Positions 17,624 to 26,464 are shown, counted from the stretch's first letter. The stretch is 64,000 nucleotides of DNA from Thermohalobaculum sp039816045 (GCA_039816045.1 JBCBYB010000005.1:123104-187103); one strand, 5' to 3'. The notes: generated by a model not told the origin, from the letters alone. Program-made: numbers and translations.

Positions 17624-17699
17624 CGCGCATCCTCCGATCTCAGGGTGAAGCACCAAGGGGCGGGCATAGCCCCTATGCCAGACCATGCGCTGGGATACC

Positions 17700-17785
17700 G
17701 CGCCGATCAACCGGCGAAAGGCAATGGGCAGCACCAGGGTGGTCGCGGCCGCGGTCACCAACGCGACGACCGCCGCGCCGCACCG
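17700..17785 (-). pseudogene. Remnant of an ABC exporter membrane domain
   Basis: About 30 codons, in frame with and just upstream of the M20 gene, read AAVVALVTAAATTLVLPIAF followed by RRLIGAVSQRM. They match VVVALLAAAGFTLVLPIAFRR, the first membrane helix of the intact exporter at 14076-15869, also at the DNA level (shared runs such as CCGGCGAAAGGC and GGCAGCACCAG). There is no start codon and no rest of gene, so this is a fragment of a duplicated or lost exporter. Confidence 0.6.
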
Positions 17786-17820
17786 CCCCGTCGCACCGCC
17801 ACCATCTCCGGCGATGGCGC

Positions 17821-18507
17821 TTAGGCGCGCGCCCGAGTGTTGGCGCGCAGAAGCGACAGCGCCGCCAAGCCGCTCAGCAACAGCCAGCCCGCGGCGGGCA
17901 GCGGCACCGCCTGCACGGAGGACACCTCTTCGAAGGTCGCGGAGGTCAATGTAAGGGAGTAACTGCAATCGCCAGAGAGGCTGCATGTGCCGATAGAATT
18001 GGTTACGCGATCAAGAATACTTGCAGAACCCTCCGAGAAATCGAAGGGGCTTGCGAGGAGGTTATCCGGGTCAAGGGCAAGGACCTGAGCAAGACTCGTA
18101 TCCGTAAAATTGTCTCCTGAGGCCGCGGAGTTCTCATCCGAGAATTGAACAAAAATGAGCGACTGGGGATCAGATAATTCTCCGGTAAACCCAAAAAGAT
18201 CCGAAGTTAGATCGAGAATAAAGAATTCAAATGCGTCATTAAATTCGCTGAGCTCAGTTCCGTCTATGGAGAAGGATGAGCTCTCAAGCGCATATTCAGA
18301 AAAATTTACATTCTGAACCATCTCCGGCGTGTTTTCGTCGATCGTCGCAACGAACCGGAACGGATCGTTCACCGAGAACGCGGGGTCATCGAAACCCAAC
18401 ACTTCATTGACGATCCCGTCGATCTCGAAGCGGAAAACGGCGGCGTCGGCCGCCTGTGGCAGTGTGGCGAGCGCCGCCAAAGCCCCCCAGAACGCTGTAA
18501 CCTTCAT
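17821..18507 (-). CDS. VPLPA-CTERM exported protein
   Basis: 228 residues. Signal peptide (about 1-22, ending AADA-A), a beta-rich acidic middle part with two cysteines (GTCSLSGDCSYSL), then the C-terminal sorting tripartite: VPLPAAGWLLLSGLAALSLL followed by an Arg-rich tail. VPLPA-CTERM is a PEP-CTERM variant handled by an exosortase in Rhodobacteraceae; the protein would be processed at the inner membrane and exported to the surface or matrix. No exosortase gene is in the window. AT content and codon choice in the middle are a little lower in GC than neighbours. GGAGGGG supports the ATG at 18507. Confidence 0.88.
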   Translation of the reverse strand: MKVTAFWGALAALATLPQAADAAVFRFEIDGIVNEVLGFDDPAFSVNDPFRFVATIDENTPEMVQNVNFSEYALESSSFSIDGTELSEFNDAFEFFILDLTSDLFGFTGELSDPQSLIFVQFSDENSAASGDNFTDTSLAQVLALDPDNLLASPFDFSEGSASILDRVTNSIGTCSLSGDCSYSLTLTSATFEEVSSVQAVPLPAAGWLLLSGLAALSLLRANTRARA

Positions 18508-18750
18508 GCGACCCCTCCAGCAAATTGAATCAATCCATACTTTGTGGAGTAGCACGCTTTCGCATAACGCAAATGTGAATTTTAGATTGCAACTACGGCC
18601 GGGCGGCGAAAGGGAACCGGCCCTTCGAAATTCATGCGTCGAAATGGTCAAATGCGACGTCTGTCGTCGAGAACGCCTCAGACAGCGCGGGTGGGCCGGG
18701 GCAGACTCGGGCTTCCCCCACCCGGACCGACCCAAGGCAACACCGCCGCT

Positions 18751-20031
18751 ATGACCGCCCTCGTTTCCTTTGCCGCGCTCTTTCTCTCGATCTTCCTTGT
18801 GCAACTCGGATCCGGTTCGCTCGGGCCGCTCGATGCGCTCGCCGCCTCGGCTCGCGGCTTCACCACCGCCGAGATCGGACTCATGGGGTCCGCGCATTTC
18901 GTAGGCTTCTTCCTCGGCTGCTGGCTGGCGCCCCGCTATATCGGCCAGATCGGACACAGCCGGGCCTTTGCCGCCGCCGCTGCTATCGGCGCCGCGGGCG
19001 CACTGCTGCACCCGGTGCTGGAGGGGCCCTATCTTTGGGCGGGCCTGCGCCTCTGCACCGGGATCGCCATCGCTTCGGCCTATACCGTGGTCGAGAGCTG
19101 GCTGCAGGCGAAGACGCCGAACGAGATGCGGGGGCGGATCTTCTCGGTCTACCGGCTCGTCGACATGGGCGGGCAGATCGTGGCGCAGGGGATGATCGCG
19201 GTGCTCGATCCGGCCTCCTACACCGCTTACAACATCGTCGCGGTGTTCTGCTGCCTCTGCATTCTGCCGTTGACGTTGACCCGGCGCGTGCCACCGGTTG
19301 CCCCGAATGCGCCGCGGCTGCGCCCGCTGAAGGCGCTGCGGCTCTCGCCGACCGCGTGCCTCGGGATCGTGGTGGCCGGCGCCACGGGGGCGGCGTTCCG
19401 GATGGTCGGCCCGCTCTACGCCATCGAGACCGGGCTCAGCGCGCTCGAGATCGCGCTCTTCCTTTCCGCGGCGGTGATCGGGGGCATGGCGGCGCAATAC
19501 CCGGTCGGCTACATCGCGGACAAGATCGACCGCCGGCGGGTGCTGGTGGCGATATCTGGCCTCGCCATCCTCGGCTGCGCGGGGCTGATTGCCTGGATGG
19601 ACCCCGCGGTGCCCGAGAGCCTCTATATCGGGGCATTCGTGTTCGGGGCGACGTCGTTCCCGATCTATTCGGTCTCGGCGGCCTATGCCAACGACCTCGC
19701 GCCCGAGGATTTTATGGTGGAGCTCAACGCCGCCATCATCTTCTTTTTCTCGGCGGGCGCCATCGTCAGCCCCTATCTCGCAGCCCAGCTCATCGCGGCC
19801 TACGGACCGGCGGCGCTGTTCGCCTATGTGGCCGCGGCGCATCTGGTGCTGGTGGCCTTCACCCTCTATAGGATGACGCGGCGGGCGGCGGCCCAACCCT
19901 CGGCGCCCTATCGCTATATGCCGCGCACCTCCATGGTGCTCGCGCGTCTCATCCGCTTCGGCGATGGCGAGCCCGATGGGACCGCCGATCGCGCGCGCAC
20001 AAAGGCCGAGAAGGAAGGACCCACCCCATGA
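18751..20031 (+). CDS. MFS transporter, YcaD-like
   Basis: 426 residues with 12 predicted membrane helices. The loop 2-3 region HFVGFFLGCWLAPRYIGQIG and the ESWLQAKTPNEMRGRIFSVY block are typical for the YcaD/YfkF group of major facilitator transporters. The C-terminal 30 residues are charged and cytoplasmic. The gene overlaps the glutathione S-transferase start by four bases (ATGA), implying a shared transcript. The substrate is unknown. Confidence 0.88.
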   Translation: MTALVSFAALFLSIFLVQLGSGSLGPLDALAASARGFTTAEIGLMGSAHFVGFFLGCWLAPRYIGQIGHSRAFAAAAAIGAAGALLHPVLEGPYLWAGLRLCTGIAIASAYTVVESWLQAKTPNEMRGRIFSVYRLVDMGGQIVAQGMIAVLDPASYTAYNIVAVFCCLCILPLTLTRRVPPVAPNAPRLRPLKALRLSPTACLGIVVAGATGAAFRMVGPLYAIETGLSALEIALFLSAAVIGGMAAQYPVGYIADKIDRRRVLVAISGLAILGCAGLIAWMDPAVPESLYIGAFVFGATSFPIYSVSAAYANDLAPEDFMVELNAAIIFFFSAGAIVSPYLAAQLIAAYGPAALFAYVAAAHLVLVAFTLYRMTRRAAAQPSAPYRYMPRTSMVLARLIRFGDGEPDGTADRARTKAEKEGPTP

Positions 20032-20630
20032 AGCTCTACCACTCCGGCACCTCTCCCTATGTGCGCAAAGTCATGGTCGTGCTGCACCTGACCGGCCAGA
20101 CGGAGGGCGTCGAGCTGGTGCCCGGCTCCGGCACCCCGCTCGAGCCGAATGAGGGGACTTGCGGCGCGAACCCCCTCGGCAAAGTGCCCTGCCTGGTGAC
20201 GGAGGAGGCCTTGGCGCTCTTCGACAGCCGGGTGATCACGCAGTACCTGGACGCGCGCGGCAAGGGTGGGCTCTATCCGGAGGGCGAGGCACGCTGGCCG
20301 GTGCTGGCGCGCGAGGCGCTGGCGGAGGGCGTGATCGATGCGGCCCTGCTTGTCGTTTACGAGGGCCGCCTGCGCCCGGATGAGCTGCGCTACTCGCCCT
20401 GGATCAAAGGGCAGATGAGCAAGATCCACCGCGCTCTCGGCGCACTCGAGGGCGAGGCTGGCCGGTTCGGCGACGCACCCGATGCAGGCCAGATCGCCGT
20501 CGGGTGTGCGCTCGGTTATCTCGACCTGCGCTTTCCGGATCTAGGCTGGCGCGAAGGCCGGCCGGGCCTTGCGGAGTGGTATGAGCGGTTCGCGGCCCTG
20601 CCGGCGATGCAGGCAACCGTGCCGGGCTGA
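20028..20630 (+). CDS. Glutathione S-transferase family protein
   Basis: 200 residues, two-domain GST. The N-terminal thioredoxin-like half begins MKLYHSGTSPYVRKVMV with the candidate catalytic Ser/Tyr of SPYVRKV, followed by NPLGKVPCLV (cis-Pro) and LFDSRVITQYLDAR, which binds the glutathione gamma-glutamyl group. The C-terminal half is all-helical. It is translated together with the MFS transporter upstream. The substrate is unknown. Confidence 0.92.
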   Translation: MKLYHSGTSPYVRKVMVVLHLTGQTEGVELVPGSGTPLEPNEGTCGANPLGKVPCLVTEEALALFDSRVITQYLDARGKGGLYPEGEARWPVLAREALAEGVIDAALLVVYEGRLRPDELRYSPWIKGQMSKIHRALGALEGEAGRFGDAPDAGQIAVGCALGYLDLRFPDLGWREGRPGLAEWYERFAALPAMQATVPG

Positions 20631-20649
20631 GGACACAGCCCTCGACCGT

Positions 20650-20670
20650 GCGCTGCGTCAACCGCAGCGC
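20650..20670 (+). terminator. Hairpin downstream of the MFS-GST operon
   Basis: GCGCTGCG and CGCAGCGC form a perfect 8-bp stem around a five-base loop, 20 bases after the stop codon. There is no run of T after it, so it may be a transcript-end stabiliser or Rho-assisted stop rather than a classical intrinsic terminator. Confidence 0.5.
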
Positions 20671-20823
20671 TCCTGGCGCCGTTGCACACGCAGCGCGCTT
20701 TTCCGGCGCGGCGGCTGAGCCGGGCTCCCGTGCCACGGGCGCCCCCCGCTCCAGCGCGCCGCGAGCGGGCGAGAGCCACAGGCGGGCCGGCAGACGCGGC
20801 GCTTCGACATGAGCACCCAGCGC

Positions 20824-21528
20824 CTAGGCCGCCTTGTGTTCGCTAAGCTCGAGACCAAGCTCCACGGCGAGTGCCGCTGCCCCCTCTGGTGTAACCGCCG
20901 CAACCCGAGAGCCCGGCGTTCGCGCCACCCAGCCCCGCGCCTCGAACGCCTCGAACAGCCCTGCCCCCAGGGCCCCGCCGACATGCGCGCGCCGCTCGGA
21001 CCAATCGAGACAGCGCGGGGAGAACCGCCGCCGCCCCTTCCGAAGCGCAACCAGATCCACCCCTAGCCCCGCGAGCCCAGCCTCCCCCGCGGCAGAGACG
21101 TCAAACTGCTCATCCCCCTCCACGAGCCAGCCGAGTGTCACCATCCGGTCCGCCAGCCGCACCGCGACCTCGCCTGCGAGATGGTCATAGCAGGTCCGGC
21201 AGTGGCGCATGGCGGCATCCTTTGGTCCGGGTCGCCGCTGGCGCGGAGCTGCTGCGGGCGCCAGCGCGCTCAGCGCCTCCAGCGCCGCCGCCGCCTCAAC
21301 ACAGGCAATCCGGTAATAGCGGTGCCGGCCCTGCTTCTCGACCGCCAGTAGCCCACCGGCGACCAACCGGGCCAGATGAGCACTCGCCGTCGAGGCGCCG
21401 ATCCCCGCGACATGCGCCAGCTCGGCCGCCGTATGCGCCCGCCCATCGAGCAGCGCACAGAGGATGTTGGCCCGCGCCGGATCTCCGATCAGCGCGGCAA
21501 CTTCAGCGATATACGGACCCTCATTCAT
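20824..21528 (-). CDS. ArsR family transcriptional regulator
   Basis: 234 residues. The winged helix lies at 8-85: IGDPARANILCALLDGRAHTAAELAHVAGIGASTASAHLARLVAGGLL, with HRYYRI in the wing. The C-terminal part contains MRHCRTCYDHLAGEVAVRL, a Cys-x-x-Cys-containing conserved region of a long ArsR subgroup, and LDWSERRAHVGGALGAGLFE. An 18-base inverted repeat, CTTCG-N8-CGAAG at 21530-21547, sits directly upstream of the start and is a candidate operator. It is divergent from the DUF1127 gene. Confidence 0.88.
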   Translation of the reverse strand: MNEGPYIAEVAALIGDPARANILCALLDGRAHTAAELAHVAGIGASTASAHLARLVAGGLLAVEKQGRHRYYRIACVEAAAALEALSALAPAAAPRQRRPGPKDAAMRHCRTCYDHLAGEVAVRLADRMVTLGWLVEGDEQFDVSAAGEAGLAGLGVDLVALRKGRRRFSPRCLDWSERRAHVGGALGAGLFEAFEARGWVARTPGSRVAAVTPEGAAALAVELGLELSEHKAA

Positions 21529-21725
21529 CCTTCGATCTCCAACGAAGCGTTTCCGCTCGCCCTTAGCCTGCAGTCATGCTTCTATCCTGAACGAAGATTG
21601 GATGCAGGGCAAGATCAAGCGACGCGAGAGCAAGCCTCTGACGTGACTTTGCTCACAGTTGAATGCACACGCCCCCTGCACCCAGGCCTTGCGACCCTGA
21701 AGTGAACAGATCCCGGAGTAGCACA

Positions 21726-21947
21726 ATGACCACACCTCACTCTGTTACCGTCAACCGTGTCGTCCGCCGTACAGCCCGCCGGTTTTCGGGCCTCTTCGCC
21801 CGACTTGCCGGCTGGATCGCCCTTGCGCGGGAACGCCGTCAGCTCGCCGCGCTTGACGATGCCCGCCTCAAAGACCTAGGGCTCACCCGTGGCGAGGCGG
21901 CCCGCGAGGCTGCGCGCCCGTTTTGGGACGGCGAGCGCCGTCTGTGA
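21726..21947 (+). CDS. DUF1127 domain small protein
   Basis: 73 residues, strongly basic in the first half. The C-terminal 40 residues hold the DUF1127 core: the RERRQLAALDDARLKDLGLTRGEA block with the conserved L-x-x-L-x-D-x-x-L-x-D-x-G-L pattern. In Rhodobacter and Agrobacterium relatives (such as CcaF1 and similar proteins) these small Arg-rich proteins bind RNA and alter sRNA-mRNA turnover. GGAG precedes the ATG. Stress control is typical for the family but not shown here. Confidence 0.85.
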   Translation: MTTPHSVTVNRVVRRTARRFSGLFARLAGWIALARERRQLAALDDARLKDLGLTRGEAAREAARPFWDGERRL

Positions 21948-22006
21948 TCCCTGGCTCTGACCCCTGGCGGCTCGCGCATCCGGCGGCCCGCGCCATGAGG
22001 CCGCCC

Positions 22007-22699
22007 ATGACCGACCCGCTGCCGATCTCCGCCACCAGCCTGCCACTCGGGCTTCCTTGGGCAGAGATCGCGGTCGCCTGGGCGGTCTTTGCCGCCAATG
22101 TTCTGAGCCCTGGACCGAACGTGTTCAACACCATCGCGATCGCCCTCGGCGCGGGCCGGAGAACGGCCCTCGCGGTGGTGCCAGCCATTGCGCTCGGCGT
22201 TATGGGATGGGCTGTGGCAGCGGTTCTGGGGGCGGCGGCTCTGTTTCGCCAGGTCCCCGCGCTCGAACCCGTTCTAGCGTCCCTCGGCGGCGCGCTTCTC
22301 CTCCTTTTCGCCGTGCGCTACACCCGCCGGGCGGTGGCATGGACCCCGACCGCCACGGGCACACGCGTGATCGCCCCGCGCGAGGCCTTTGCCACCACGC
22401 TGGCGGTGCTCGCCACAAACCCCAAGGCACTCACCACGTGGTTGGTGCTCATCGCCCTCGTGCCCCCGGCGCAGGCCTCGGACGCCACGAACGCTGCCAT
22501 GATCCTCGGTCCCGTGATCATCGCCTGTGCCGCGCACACCATGTACGCCCTGCTTTTCTCGACCCGGACGGCGGCTGCATTCTACGCCCGAGCGGGGCGG
22601 TGGATCCTGGGCGGAGTCGCGGTCTTCTTCGCCACCTTGGGCATCAGTCTGCTCTGGAAGACACTGCCGAAGCTGCTGCCCGGTCACAGCGGTTTCTGA
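22007..22699 (+). CDS. LysE family translocator
   Basis: 230 residues with about six membrane helices. The LysE signature is the SPGPNVFNTIAIALGAGRRTAL stretch near residue 30, followed by LGVMGWAVAAVLG and NPKALTTWLVLIALVPP. Members export amino acids or related small solutes. I chose ATG 22007 because GAGG lies 7 bases upstream; ATG 21995 would give a longer form. It begins about 60 bases after DUF1127 and could share its transcript. Confidence 0.85.
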   Translation: MTDPLPISATSLPLGLPWAEIAVAWAVFAANVLSPGPNVFNTIAIALGAGRRTALAVVPAIALGVMGWAVAAVLGAAALFRQVPALEPVLASLGGALLLLFAVRYTRRAVAWTPTATGTRVIAPREAFATTLAVLATNPKALTTWLVLIALVPPAQASDATNAAMILGPVIIACAAHTMYALLFSTRTAAAFYARAGRWILGGVAVFFATLGISLLWKTLPKLLPGHSGF

Positions 22700-22812
22700 C
22701 GCTTTGGAGAAACTTCCGATTTTGTGAATTAATTCACATTCTGCTTGCTCGGTTTCACTTAGCAATGGGGCACCGAGGGCGCCGCCCCTCCCGCAAGAAC
22801 CCGGAGCAGGTG

Positions 22813-23157
22813 ATGATTGACGCGTTCTTTCCGTTCCCGCCGATTTCGCTTTTCGATGCCGCCGGCCTCACCGGTGTCGCCCTCTACGTGATCGCCTACA
22901 GCGGCGTGCAAATTGGTCAGATCAACGGCAACGGCCTGCTCTATACCTGCCTCAACGGTTTGGCGGCGAGCGGCATCCTGATCAGCCTCTTCGGCTCGTT
23001 CAACCTGGCGAGCGCCATGGTCAATATGATGTTCCTCGGCTTCAGCCTGGTTGGGGCCGGGCGGATCCTGATGGCGACGATGACCGAGCGCCGCCGCCGC
23101 AGCCAGGACGAACGGCGCGCGGCCCTTGCGGCCCCGGTCGAAGCCGCGACGGGCTGA
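22813..23157 (+). CDS. CBU_0592-like small membrane protein
   Basis: 114 residues with three membrane helices (about 15-35, 42-62, 66-86) and a C-terminal Arg-rich cytoplasmic tail. The segment GVALYVIAYSGVQIGQINGNGLLYTCLNGLAASGILISL resembles CBU_0592 family membrane proteins, which are widespread and unassigned. GGAG precedes the ATG. An AT-rich promoter stretch lies at about 22720-22760, just after the LysE gene. Confidence 0.7.
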   Translation: MIDAFFPFPPISLFDAAGLTGVALYVIAYSGVQIGQINGNGLLYTCLNGLAASGILISLFGSFNLASAMVNMMFLGFSLVGAGRILMATMTERRRRSQDERRAALAAPVEAATG

Positions 23158-23260
23158 GCCCCTCGCCAGAGGCTGCCACCCGACCTATCTGCAATGGGGC
23201 GAGAGGAGGCCCCATGGACACCACTGCCCGAACGACGATCGCCGCGCCGAGGCTCATGCC

Positions 23261-24286
23261 ATGAGGGGTGCGCTCGGCCTCATCATCGCCGCAACGATCG
23301 GCGTGTTGCTCGCCGCCTGCACAGGCGGCGTTCCCCCCGAGGCACCGCTTCGCACGAGCCTGGCGTCGGATCCGCCCGGGAACGGGTCCGCCTTCGCCAT
23401 TGCGACCCGCGGGCCGTATGATTTCCCCGATCTCGCGGCGGGACGCGGGCCCGAAGAGCAGGTGATCGGCCGCCTCGTGCTGCCCGACGGCGAGGCGCCG
23501 GTGCGCGGCGCGGCGATCCTGAGCCACGGCGCGGGCGGCACCGGGGAGCGTCAGGATCGGATGGCAGAGCACTTGGCCGACCAAGGCATCGCCGCCCTGG
23601 TGCTCGACCATTTCGGGCCACGGGGGATCGGCTCGACCGTGCGCGATCAGCTCCGCGCGACCGAGCAGGCGATGGTCGGCGATCTCTACCGGGCACGGGC
23701 GCTGCTCGCGAGCCATCCGCGGATACCGGCGGACCGGATCGGCGTGATGGGCTGGTCCAAGGGCGCGACCACCAGCGTGCTCGCCTCGGTTGACCGCATC
23801 GCGCGCTATGCGGCCCCTGGCAGCCCGCGGCTTGCGTTCGCCGTGGCGCTCTACCCGTTCTGCGGGTTCGCGCTGGAGGACGAGGCCATGGCGACCCCGC
23901 TTCTGATGCTGTTGGCGGGCGAGGATGACTGGACACCCGCCCAGCCATGCGAGCGGCTGTCGGAGGCGTGGCAGGCCCGCGGCCAGCCGGCCACCCATGT
24001 GACCTATCCGGGCGCCCCCCACGGGTTCGACAGCGGGCTGTTCTTCGACGCCTCCGTGGGGCGCGCGATCGCGGTGCGCCGGACCGGGCCCGACTGTCTT
24101 TTGACCCTGGCCGAGGACGGGGCGACGGTGACGCTGGATGGCGGGTTCCGCCTGTCGGATGTGGCGGGGCGTGAGGCGTTTCTCGCGGCCTGTGGCGAAC
24201 GTGGGGTGACCTTTGGCGGAGACAGCGCGGCGCGGGATGATGCCTACCGGCAGGTAGACGCCTTCCTCGCCCGCATCATTCCCTAA
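23261..24286 (+). CDS. Dienelactone hydrolase family lipoprotein
   Basis: 341 residues. The lipobox LLAAC at about residue 20 predicts a lipidated, membrane-anchored periplasmic protein. An alpha/beta-hydrolase follows: oxyanion segment LSHGAGGTGERQDRMA, nucleophile Ser in GVMGWSKGATTS, Asp in LLAGEDDWTPAQPC and His in YPGAPHGFDSG. Dienelactone hydrolases and related esterases use this order. The extra 70 residues after the His include two cysteines. It runs into the convergent sulfotransferase gene, overlapping by 11 bases. Confidence 0.85.
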   Translation: MRGALGLIIAATIGVLLAACTGGVPPEAPLRTSLASDPPGNGSAFAIATRGPYDFPDLAAGRGPEEQVIGRLVLPDGEAPVRGAAILSHGAGGTGERQDRMAEHLADQGIAALVLDHFGPRGIGSTVRDQLRATEQAMVGDLYRARALLASHPRIPADRIGVMGWSKGATTSVLASVDRIARYAAPGSPRLAFAVALYPFCGFALEDEAMATPLLMLLAGEDDWTPAQPCERLSEAWQARGQPATHVTYPGAPHGFDSGLFFDASVGRAIAVRRTGPDCLLTLAEDGATVTLDGGFRLSDVAGREAFLAACGERGVTFGGDSAARDDAYRQVDAFLARIIP

Positions 24287-25151
24287 GTGCGCGGCGGATC
24301 CCGTTGAGGCTCAGGCGTTTCCGCCAAGGGCGCGGGGTCACGGGCGCGGCTCGGCGCAGGATGCCTTCCCGGCGCGCGGCGTCATAAAGCGTCTGATCCG
24401 CGGCGAAGCGGCGGCGCACGGCGGCAAGGCTTTCCGCATCATAAAAGCAGGCAGGCGGCAGGCGCTCAGGCGTCGGCAGATGCGCAGGCAGGCGGTCGGC
24501 CGCGCCTTGCACCGGCGCGGCTTGCGCCTTGCGGACACGGTTGCGGCTGCCGATCTGGATGGGCTGGCCGAGATGCGCGCTGAGATCGGCCGCGAGCAGG
24601 TCGAGGTCCTCAAGCGCATACAGATGGGTCGCGGGGAAGTCCGCAAAGCTGTCCACTTGGTCCCGCCAATGGGGATCGAGCTCCGTCCGCTCTGCCGCCA
24701 GCACATAGTCGAGGAACGCGCGGAACCGGATGCCCTCGGCGAAGTCCGCATCCCCCGGCGCGGTCACGCCCCGGACCGCCGCGATGACTGGGGCCGTGGC
24801 GATGCGCTTTTGCTCCCTGCGGATCACGAACTTCTCCACATAGGCGCTGACCAACCGATCGGCAGGGTCCCGCACCACGGCGAAGCGAAAGCGGTCGTCG
24901 ATGAGCGCTGCCCGGGCCTCGGCCTCGGAGAGATCCTTGAGCTGCAGCCCCGTGTTTTCGTCATCGGTGATGCGGTGGACATCGCGCGCAATCTCGGCAC
25001 GCCGTGCCTGCGGCAGGTCCGAGAGCTCCACGATCAGGGTCTTCAGCGATGTGCAGGCGTTCTTAGCGATCGGCAGATAGGCGAGCCGATGCGCCGGCAG
25101 GGCCATCACCTGGAGCGTCGGCCAAACTCGGTGGAACGGCAGCGGGGTCAC
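24276..25151 (-). CDS. Sulfotransferase family 2 protein
   Basis: 291 residues. The PAPS-binding elements are visible: the 5'-phosphosulfate loop in LAYLPIAKNACTSLKTLI (about residues 23-40) and the 3'-phosphate motif FAVVRDPADRLVSAYVEKF at about 90-108. This is the carbohydrate sulfotransferase type, which in bacteria modifies surface glycans. The GTG start overlaps the stop of the upstream sulfotransferase-TPR gene. The last 18 residues contain WRKRLSLNGIRR, which also ends the upstream protein. Confidence 0.85.
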   Translation of the reverse strand: MTPLPFHRVWPTLQVMALPAHRLAYLPIAKNACTSLKTLIVELSDLPQARRAEIARDVHRITDDENTGLQLKDLSEAEARAALIDDRFRFAVVRDPADRLVSAYVEKFVIRREQKRIATAPVIAAVRGVTAPGDADFAEGIRFRAFLDYVLAAERTELDPHWRDQVDSFADFPATHLYALEDLDLLAADLSAHLGQPIQIGSRNRVRKAQAAPVQGAADRLPAHLPTPERLPPACFYDAESLAAVRRRFAADQTLYDAARREGILRRAAPVTPRPWRKRLSLNGIRRALRE

Positions 25152-26464
25152 GGGCGCCCGCGGGGTTGCAGCCCGACCAACCGGCGAATCCCGTTGAGGC
25201 TGAGGCGCTTGCGCCAGAGCGCGCGGCGGTCCTCCTGGGCATCCTCCTTTGCCCAGCGCTCGGGCACCTCGGGCGGAGGGGGGGGCGCCGGCTTTCGGGT
25301 GGCCTCCTCGAGCCCCGCAAGGCGCTTGCGCGCCGCCGCCCGGCCCGGGTCGATGCGGATCGCCCTGCCATATGCCGCCCGGGCAGCCTCCGTGTCGCCC
25401 TGCAGCTCGGCGATTTGCCCATCGCGGACGGCCACCTGATAGCGCAGGCCGATCTCCTTGGTCTGGGTCTCACGCCAAAGCGCCTCCATCACCTCGATCG
25501 CTTGATCGAAGGTCACGGCGCGGGCGTCCTCGGTTTCGGGATAGCTGCTGAAATCGGCGGAGAAGAGCGCCTCGCGGTCCGGGAACCATTGTCGGCGCAC
25601 GGCCTCGTTGCTCTCGGCGAAATGGGCGAGGAAAGCCTCCGCCGCCGCCCGGGCGGGACGCGGCCCACGGCCGGGGAAGAGCGTGCCGATGCGGGCACCA
25701 AGCTCGCCCCGCATCCGGTTGAGATCACCGTCCACATAGCCCGGGAAGGCGGTGTTCAGCCGGCGCAGCACCTCGCCCGCATGAGGTTGGAGCGACTCGT
25801 TGGCATCCCGCACATCGGCATACCCCGTGCCGAGACCCCAGCGGTGGCAGAAGTCATGCACCACCGACCCGCCCGCGAGGGACGTGCGGTCGAAGATGCG
25901 AGGGTGCACGGCATCGCGCCCAAACGCCTTAGCCCAGAGTGCGAGCTGCTTGTCATAATTCCAGTAGTCGGGCCGAAGCGCGGGGTCGGGCAGGATCTCC
26001 GGCCGGTCCCCCCCGAACTTCAGGAGCGTCGAATAAAGGCTGACGGCCACCTGGTCTTGGCGGCGGAGATAGACCGCGATCTCGATCCGGTCGAACAGCG
26101 GGGCGAGCAGGCTGCGGAGGCGCCCGATCTCCTCGGGGGTCGTCAGGCGGCTCGAGCAGTGCTCGTTGGAGAAGATGTGGGTCCGGCCGGCATGGGCGGC
26201 GGTCTCGGCCGCGGCTTCGGCCGCGAGGCGTTCGCGCAGGGTGGCCAGAGAGGCCGCATCGTCGACGCCAAGGTCGATGCGCAGATCGTCACGCACGGCA
26301 TCGGCGGCGGCAAAGGCCGCCAGTCCGGTGTGATTGATGTGCCCCGGCCAGGACGGGTAGTGAAAGCCCCGCTGGTTCAGCGCCGCGCGGTTCTCCTTGA
26401 AGAAGGCCTGGAGGCTGGAAGTCCCGGTCTTCTCGGTGCCGATATGCAGGATCGCGGTCGGCAT
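25148..26464 (-). CDS. Sulfotransferase-like protein with C-terminal tetratricopeptide-type helices
   Basis: 438 residues. The N-terminus ILHIGTEKTGTSSLQAFFKEN is a clear PAPS-binding loop of the sulfotransferase fold (I-G-x-x-K-T-G-T-[ST]), and YLRRQDQVAVSLYSTLL looks like the 3'-phosphate helix. After residue about 330 there is a helical segment with an A-x-x-x-Y-x-x-A-I-R-I-D-P motif (AYGRAIRIDPGRAAARKRL), one tetratricopeptide-like unit, then a Pro-rich linker and the tail WRKRLSLNGIRR. It overlaps the next sulfotransferase by four bases and probably acts in the same surface polysaccharide pathway. Confidence 0.8.
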   Translation of the reverse strand: MPTAILHIGTEKTGTSSLQAFFKENRAALNQRGFHYPSWPGHINHTGLAAFAAADAVRDDLRIDLGVDDAASLATLRERLAAEAAAETAAHAGRTHIFSNEHCSSRLTTPEEIGRLRSLLAPLFDRIEIAVYLRRQDQVAVSLYSTLLKFGGDRPEILPDPALRPDYWNYDKQLALWAKAFGRDAVHPRIFDRTSLAGGSVVHDFCHRWGLGTGYADVRDANESLQPHAGEVLRRLNTAFPGYVDGDLNRMRGELGARIGTLFPGRGPRPARAAAEAFLAHFAESNEAVRRQWFPDREALFSADFSSYPETEDARAVTFDQAIEVMEALWRETQTKEIGLRYQVAVRDGQIAELQGDTEAARAAYGRAIRIDPGRAAARKRLAGLEEATRKPAPPPPPEVPERWAKEDAQEDRRALWRKRLSLNGIRRLVGLQPRGRP

